Assembly: GCA_031255975.1 (NCBI GenBank)
Contig: JAIRRM010000143.1
Span: forward strand, 1 to 19,534
Reading direction: 5' to 3'
DNA: 19,534 bases
Source of the DNA: Propionibacteriaceae bacterium
Lineage (GTDB): Bacteria; Actinomycetota; Actinomycetes; Propionibacteriales; Propionibacteriaceae
Part shown: piece by piece, positions 16,138 to 19,534 of the stretch
Position numbering within the stretch: the first letter of the stretch is position 1
Layout of the letters: each line of letters begins with the position of its first letter
Made by a program: the position numbers and the translations under genes
The notes under the pieces: model-generated
What the model was told of the DNA's origin: nothing
Database searches by the model: none
What the model saw: the letters and a program-made list of their open reading frames with translations, nothing else

Positions 16138-16933
16138 AAAATCGCCGGTTCGAGCAGCGACTGAGCCGAAGGAGGACGAGCCGCCTCGGTTACGGCGACT
16201 AAGACAGCGGCTCGCCGCAGGGCGGCAGACCGAACCCCTCGCGGTGGAGGCCGCTACGGAGGCTGACGTGGCGGGTTGCCTTCCGCGGGGAGCGAAAGTC
16301 GTCCTCTCGCTGGGTTCCAATCAGGGTGACTCCATCGGCTACCTGCGTCGCGCGGTGTCCTGGTTGCGCGAGATTCCCGGTTTACGCCTCATCGCTAGCT
16401 CCAGCGTCTATCGCACTACCCCCGTCGATTATCTGGAGCAGCCTGATTTTCTGAACGCCGTAGTCATCGGGCAATGCACCTTGGAGCCGTACACCCTGCT
16501 CACCTTCACTCAGGCCATCGAAGCGCGGCTGGGGCGGGTGCGTGTCATCGACAAGGGTCCACGCACCATAGACATAGACATCATCGCCTACGACGGTCAT
16601 GAGTTGCGCACCCCGGAACTCACCATCCCACATCCACGAGCTTTTCAGCGGGAATTCGTGATGGTGCCTTGGGTTGAACTAGATCCAGATTTGACGCTGC
16701 GGTATCCGCAGTTTGCGTCTGCGGCGCGGCGAGTGCGGCCTCAAATCGATGCCACTGGCGAGGCGCAAGGGGCGCAAGCCGACATGCAGGCTGGCACTGA
16801 GAGTGGAGCGCAGTTCGGTGCTACGGATAGTGCCGGGATGAGGACGCCCCAGGTGGTGCGTACCGGCTTTGTGATTGGCGGGAACAAGCACACGCCACCA
16901 ATCGTTAGTACAATAGGTCTACTGCCCGGTTGA
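16130..16933 (+). CDS. folK: Hydroxymethyl-dihydropterin pyrophosphokinase with terminal extensions
   Basis: This enzyme transfers pyrophosphate from ATP to 6-hydroxymethyl-dihydropterin, making the substrate for FolP. The HPPK core spans about residues 56-200: VVLSLGSNQGDSIGYLRRAV, SSVYRTTPVDYLEQPDFLNAV, and KGPRTIDIDIIAYDG. The magnesium ligands are likely Asp148 and Asp150. TIPHPRAFQREFVMVPWVELDPDL ends the core. The protein is 267 residues, well over the usual ~160-180. It has a basic, Arg/Glu-rich N-terminal ~55 residues and a Gly/Ala/Gln-rich C-terminal ~60, neither of known function. The start overlaps folB by 8 bp and has no good ribosome site of its own, fitting coupling. A later start is possible. 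The 3' end of the coding sequence contains the probable clpC promoter. Confidence 0.93.
   Translation: MIRKSPVRAATEPKEDEPPRLRRLRQRLAAGRQTEPLAVEAATEADVAGCLPRGAKVVLSLGSNQGDSIGYLRRAVSWLREIPGLRLIASSSVYRTTPVDYLEQPDFLNAVVIGQCTLEPYTLLTFTQAIEARLGRVRVIDKGPRTIDIDIIAYDGHELRTPELTIPHPRAFQREFVMVPWVELDPDLTLRYPQFASAARRVRPQIDATGEAQGAQADMQAGTESGAQFGATDSAGMRTPQVVRTGFVIGGNKHTPPIVSTIGLLPG
16880..16914 (+). promoter_or_regulatory. Probable SigH/SigR-type promoter of clpC inside the end of folK
   Basis: GGGAAC (16880-16885) and CGTT (16903-16906) are separated by 17 bp. This fits the GGGAAY-N16-17-SGTT pattern of actinobacterial SigH/SigR sigma factors, which are known to drive clpC in Corynebacterium and Streptomyces. 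A TACAAT box (16909-16914) overlaps but has no -35 partner at 16-18 bp. Transcription would begin near 16913, about 57 bases before the clpC start. Confidence 0.5.
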
Positions 16934-16948
16934 GTCTGGGCGGCGCAA
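16930..16948. promoter_or_regulatory. Degenerate HAIR-like site in the clpC leader
   Basis: TTGAGT-N7-GCGCAA has a perfect left half-site and four of six bases of the right half of the HspR HAIR core (ACTCAA). The outer bases G and C extend the dyad as in dnaK HAIR operator 1. The folK stop codon TGA is inside its left half. It lies between the predicted clpC transcription start and the ribosome site GAGGAG (16958-16963), a suitable place for a roadblock. Half-site matches can occur by chance. Confidence 0.4.
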
Positions 16949-16969
16949 CTTTGGTACGAGGAGTTTCGT

Positions 16970-19510
16970 TTGTTTGAGAGGTTCACCGACCGCGCTCGTC
17001 GCGTCATCATCTTGGCTCAAGAAGAGGCCAAGATGCTAAATCACAAGTACATCGGCACCGAGCATGTGCTGCTGGGTCTCATACGTGAGGACGAAGGCAT
17101 CGCGGCGCAAGCGCTGAAGAACCTGGGGTTAACGCTGGAGAAGCTGCGGGCTGAGGTTGACGACATCCTGGGCCGCGGCGAGACGCAGCCTCAGGGCTCT
17201 ATCCCGTTCACCCCCCGCGCCAAGCGGGTGCTGGAGCTGAGCCTCCGCGAGGCTCTCACCATTGGCCATAACTACATCGGCACCGAACACCTGCTGCTCG
17301 GTCTCACCCGCGAGGGTGAAGGCGTAGCCGCCCAGGTGCTCATCAAACTGGGGCATGAGTTGTCGCAGGTACGTCAGGCCGTCAAAGAGTTGCTACAGGG
17401 CGATCAGGGGGCTGGCAACGAATCTGGCAACGCCTCCGAGCGGGGCGGTGGCCGTGAGGCCATCGGCGTCGGCGGTACCAACTCGGTCAGTTCTGACGGC
17501 GCGTTGGGCAAGTTTGGCCGTAACCTCACCCAGTTGGCGAAAGAGGGCAAGCTTGATCCGGTGATCGGCCGGATCAAGGAGATTGAGCGGGTGATGGTGG
17601 TGCTCAGTCGCCGCACCAAGAACAACCCGGTGCTCATCGGCCAACCCGGTGTCGGCAAGACAGCCGTCGTCGAGGGCTTGGCGCAGGCCATCGTACGGGG
17701 TGACGTACCGGAGACGCTGCGTGGCAAGCAGATCTACACCCTTGATCTCGGCGCGCTTGTCGCCGGTTCGCGCTACCGTGGTGACTTTGAGGAACGCCTC
17801 AAGAAGGTGTTGAAAGAGATCAACGAACGCAAGGATGTCATCCTGTTCATCGATGAGATTCATACTCTCGTCGGGGCCGGTGCCGCCGAAGGCGCGCTGG
17901 ATGCCGCCAGCCTGCTGAAGCCGATGTTGGCGCGTGGCGAACTACAGACCATCGGTGCCACCACGCTGGATGAGTACCGCAAGCACATCGAGAAGGACGC
18001 GGCGCTGGAGCGTAGGTTCCAGCCCATCCAGGTGGACGAGCCGTCCATCGCGCTCACCATCGAGATTCTTAAGGGGCTGCGGGATCGTTACGAGACACAC
18101 CATCGGGTCACCATCACCGATGATGCGCTGGCCGCCGCCGCGAACCTTGCCGACCGCTATGTGCAGGATCGTTTTCTGCCTGACAAGGCCATCGACCTGA
18201 TCGATGAAGCCGGTGCCCGGATGCGTATTCGCCGAATGACCGCCCCGCCCGATCTGCGTGAACTGGACGAGAAGATCGCCACCGTACAACTTGAGAAGGA
18301 GGCGGCACTTAATGAGCAGAACTACGAGTCCGCCGCCAAGCTGCGCGACGACGAGAAGACTTTGATGGAGGAGCGTGCCGAGAAACAGGCGGCCTGGGCA
18401 GAAGACGATTCTGCCGTCCCGGCGGTGATCGGCACCGAGGAGATCGCCGAGGTGTTGTCGTCCACCACCGGGGTGCCGGTTACTCAACTCACCGAGGAGG
18501 AATCGGCCCGGTTGTTGCAGATGGAGGCCGAGATCGGCAAGCGTTACATCGGCCAAGCCGATGCCGTTAAAGCGCTGGCCCGCTCCATCCGCCGTACCCG
18601 TGCTGGCTTGAAAGACCCGAAGCGCCCATCCGGCTCGTTCATCTTCGCCGGGCCGTCCGGCGTCGGCAAGACCGAACTGACGAAGGCCCTCACCGAGTTC
18701 CTGTTCGGCGACGAGGACGCGCTCATCACTCTCGACATGAGCGAGTACTCCGAGAAGTTCGCGGTGACCCGGCTGTTCGGTTCGCCTCCGGGATACGTCG
18801 GATACGACGAGGGAGGTCAGCTCACCGAGAAGGTGCGCCGTAAGCCGTTCAGCGTGGTGTTGTTCGACGAGATCGAGAAGGCCCACCCCGACATCTTCAA
18901 CTCGTTGTTGCAGATCCTTGACGAGGGTCGGCTCACCGACGCGCAGGGCCGAGTGGTGGACTTCAAGAACACCGTCATCGTGATGACCACCAACCTGGGT
19001 ACCCGCGACATCTCCAAGGCGGTGACACTCGGGTTCAGCCGGGCCGGTGACGAGGCTGCGTCGTACGAGACGATGAAGGCGAAGGTGACCGATGAACTGA
19101 AGACGCACTTCCGCCCCGAGTTCTTGAACCGCGTCGACGAGGTCATCGTGTTCCATCAGCTCACCGAAAGCGACATTGAGAACATCGTCGATCTGATGGT
19201 GGCGCAGTTGGAGAGCCGTCTCGCCGACCGTGACATGGGCATTGAACTCACCCCGGCGGCCAAGAAGTTGGTCGCCAAACGCGGGTTTGATCCGCTGCTG
19301 GGTGCCAGGCCGCTACGGCGCGCCATCCAACGTGACATCGAAGACCAACTTGCCGAGCGCATCCTCTTTGGCGACCTGGCGGCCGGTGAGATCGTGGTGG
19401 TCGATGTGGCCGATGAAAACGCGCCTGGTGAGGGTGCGTTCAAGTTCACCGGCACTCCGAAGGTTCCCGCCCCAGACATGGCACCCGTGGAAGTGGTCGC
19501 TGGCGAATAA
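16970..19510 (+). CDS. clpC: ATP-dependent Clp protease ATPase subunit ClpC
   Basis: This 846-residue Hsp100 unfoldase feeds proteins to the ClpP peptidase. Two Clp-N repeats occupy about residues 1-145. The D1 ATPase has Walker A GQPGVGKT (224-231) and Walker B ILFIDE (291-296). A UVR-type coiled middle region lies at about 433-468. D2 has Walker A GPSGVGKT (561-568), Walker B VVLFDE (629-634) and the ClpP-docking LGF triad (687-689). The start is TTG, fixed by GAGGAG six bases upstream and the conserved [11 protein letters not shown] beginning. Phe2 and Phe80, the residues that contact cyclomarin in Mycobacterium tuberculosis ClpC1, are both present. The gene directly follows folK; in many relatives lsr2 lies just upstream of clpC, and it is absent here. 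Control is likely by the SigH/SigR-like promoter, possibly with HspR. The gene is complete, with 24 bases after the stop. Confidence 0.98.
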   Translation: MFERFTDRARRVIILAQEEAKMLNHKYIGTEHVLLGLIREDEGIAAQALKNLGLTLEKLRAEVDDILGRGETQPQGSIPFTPRAKRVLELSLREALTIGHNYIGTEHLLLGLTREGEGVAAQVLIKLGHELSQVRQAVKELLQGDQGAGNESGNASERGGGREAIGVGGTNSVSSDGALGKFGRNLTQLAKEGKLDPVIGRIKEIERVMVVLSRRTKNNPVLIGQPGVGKTAVVEGLAQAIVRGDVPETLRGKQIYTLDLGALVAGSRYRGDFEERLKKVLKEINERKDVILFIDEIHTLVGAGAAEGALDAASLLKPMLARGELQTIGATTLDEYRKHIEKDAALERRFQPIQVDEPSIALTIEILKGLRDRYETHHRVTITDDALAAAANLADRYVQDRFLPDKAIDLIDEAGARMRIRRMTAPPDLRELDEKIATVQLEKEAALNEQNYESAAKLRDDEKTLMEERAEKQAAWAEDDSAVPAVIGTEEIAEVLSSTTGVPVTQLTEEESARLLQMEAEIGKRYIGQADAVKALARSIRRTRAGLKDPKRPSGSFIFAGPSGVGKTELTKALTEFLFGDEDALITLDMSEYSEKFAVTRLFGSPPGYVGYDEGGQLTEKVRRKPFSVVLFDEIEKAHPDIFNSLLQILDEGRLTDAQGRVVDFKNTVIVMTTNLGTRDISKAVTLGFSRAGDEAASYETMKAKVTDELKTHFRPEFLNRVDEVIVFHQLTESDIENIVDLMVAQLESRLADRDMGIELTPAAKKLVAKRGFDPLLGARPLRRAIQRDIEDQLAERILFGDLAAGEIVVVDVADENAPGEGAFKFTGTPKVPAPDMAPVEVVAGE

Positions 19511-19534
19511 GCGGTATCAGTCAGTACTAGAGTT

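Noticed and set aside
17942..19156. 404-codon minus-strand frame opposite clpC
   Set aside because: It is a shadow of the ClpC reading frame with no motif or ribosome site; clpC is unambiguous on the plus strand.

Overview
This 19.5 kb window looks like a chromosomal segment of a high-GC Gram-positive bacterium (Actinomycetota). The main evidence is the gene order dnaK-grpE-dnaJ-hspR, with a MerR-type HspR gene and HAIR operators of the TTGAGT-N7-ACTCAA type, followed by a folE-folP-folB-folK cluster next to clpC. Many Shine-Dalgarno sites match GGAGG closely, and GTG and TTG starts are used. A member of the Propionibacteriales is plausible, but no marker seen here fixes the family.

Layout. 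Positions 1-2108 (minus strand) hold an nfeD-like gene followed by a flotillin/SPFH gene, a typical membrane-microdomain pair, ending in a strong GAAA-tetraloop hairpin. Positions 2202-6964 are a small glycan-use locus. An AraC-family regulator is divergent from a GH2 beta-mannosidase, which overlaps a GPH-family sugar symporter. Positions 6965-7150 hold a 46-nt stem-loop and a dnaK promoter with two tandem HAIR boxes. Positions 7151-11540 are the dnaK-grpE-dnaJ-hspR chaperone operon. Its dnaJ-hspR gap is filled by palindromic repeats that form an open 78-codon frame, coupled by ATGA overlaps at both ends. Positions 11579-12232 encode a GyrI-like ligand-binding protein. It converges, across a repeat-rich 301-bp gap, with an isoaspartyl peptidase/asparaginase gene on the minus strand (12534-13481). 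Positions 13482-14047 lack an intact gene but contain a likely decayed tail of a DUF4143-type ATPase. Positions 14048-16933 carry the folate genes folE, folP, folB and folK. Positions 16970-19510 encode ClpC.

The window is mainly housekeeping (protein quality control and folate synthesis) with one accessory sugar locus. The chaperone and protease parts may be linked. The short clpC leader contains a degenerate HAIR-like site and, upstream of it inside the 3' end of folK, a GGGAAC-N17-CGTT element resembling SigH/SigR promoters. A dispersed palindromic repeat, with a compensatory base-pair change between copies, occurs at four places. I found no clear evidence of a wholly new system. The most unusual items are the repeat-built coupled ORF between dnaJ and hspR and the candidate HspR/SigR control of clpC. 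No tRNA, rRNA, CRISPR array, complete insertion sequence or riboswitch was recognised.
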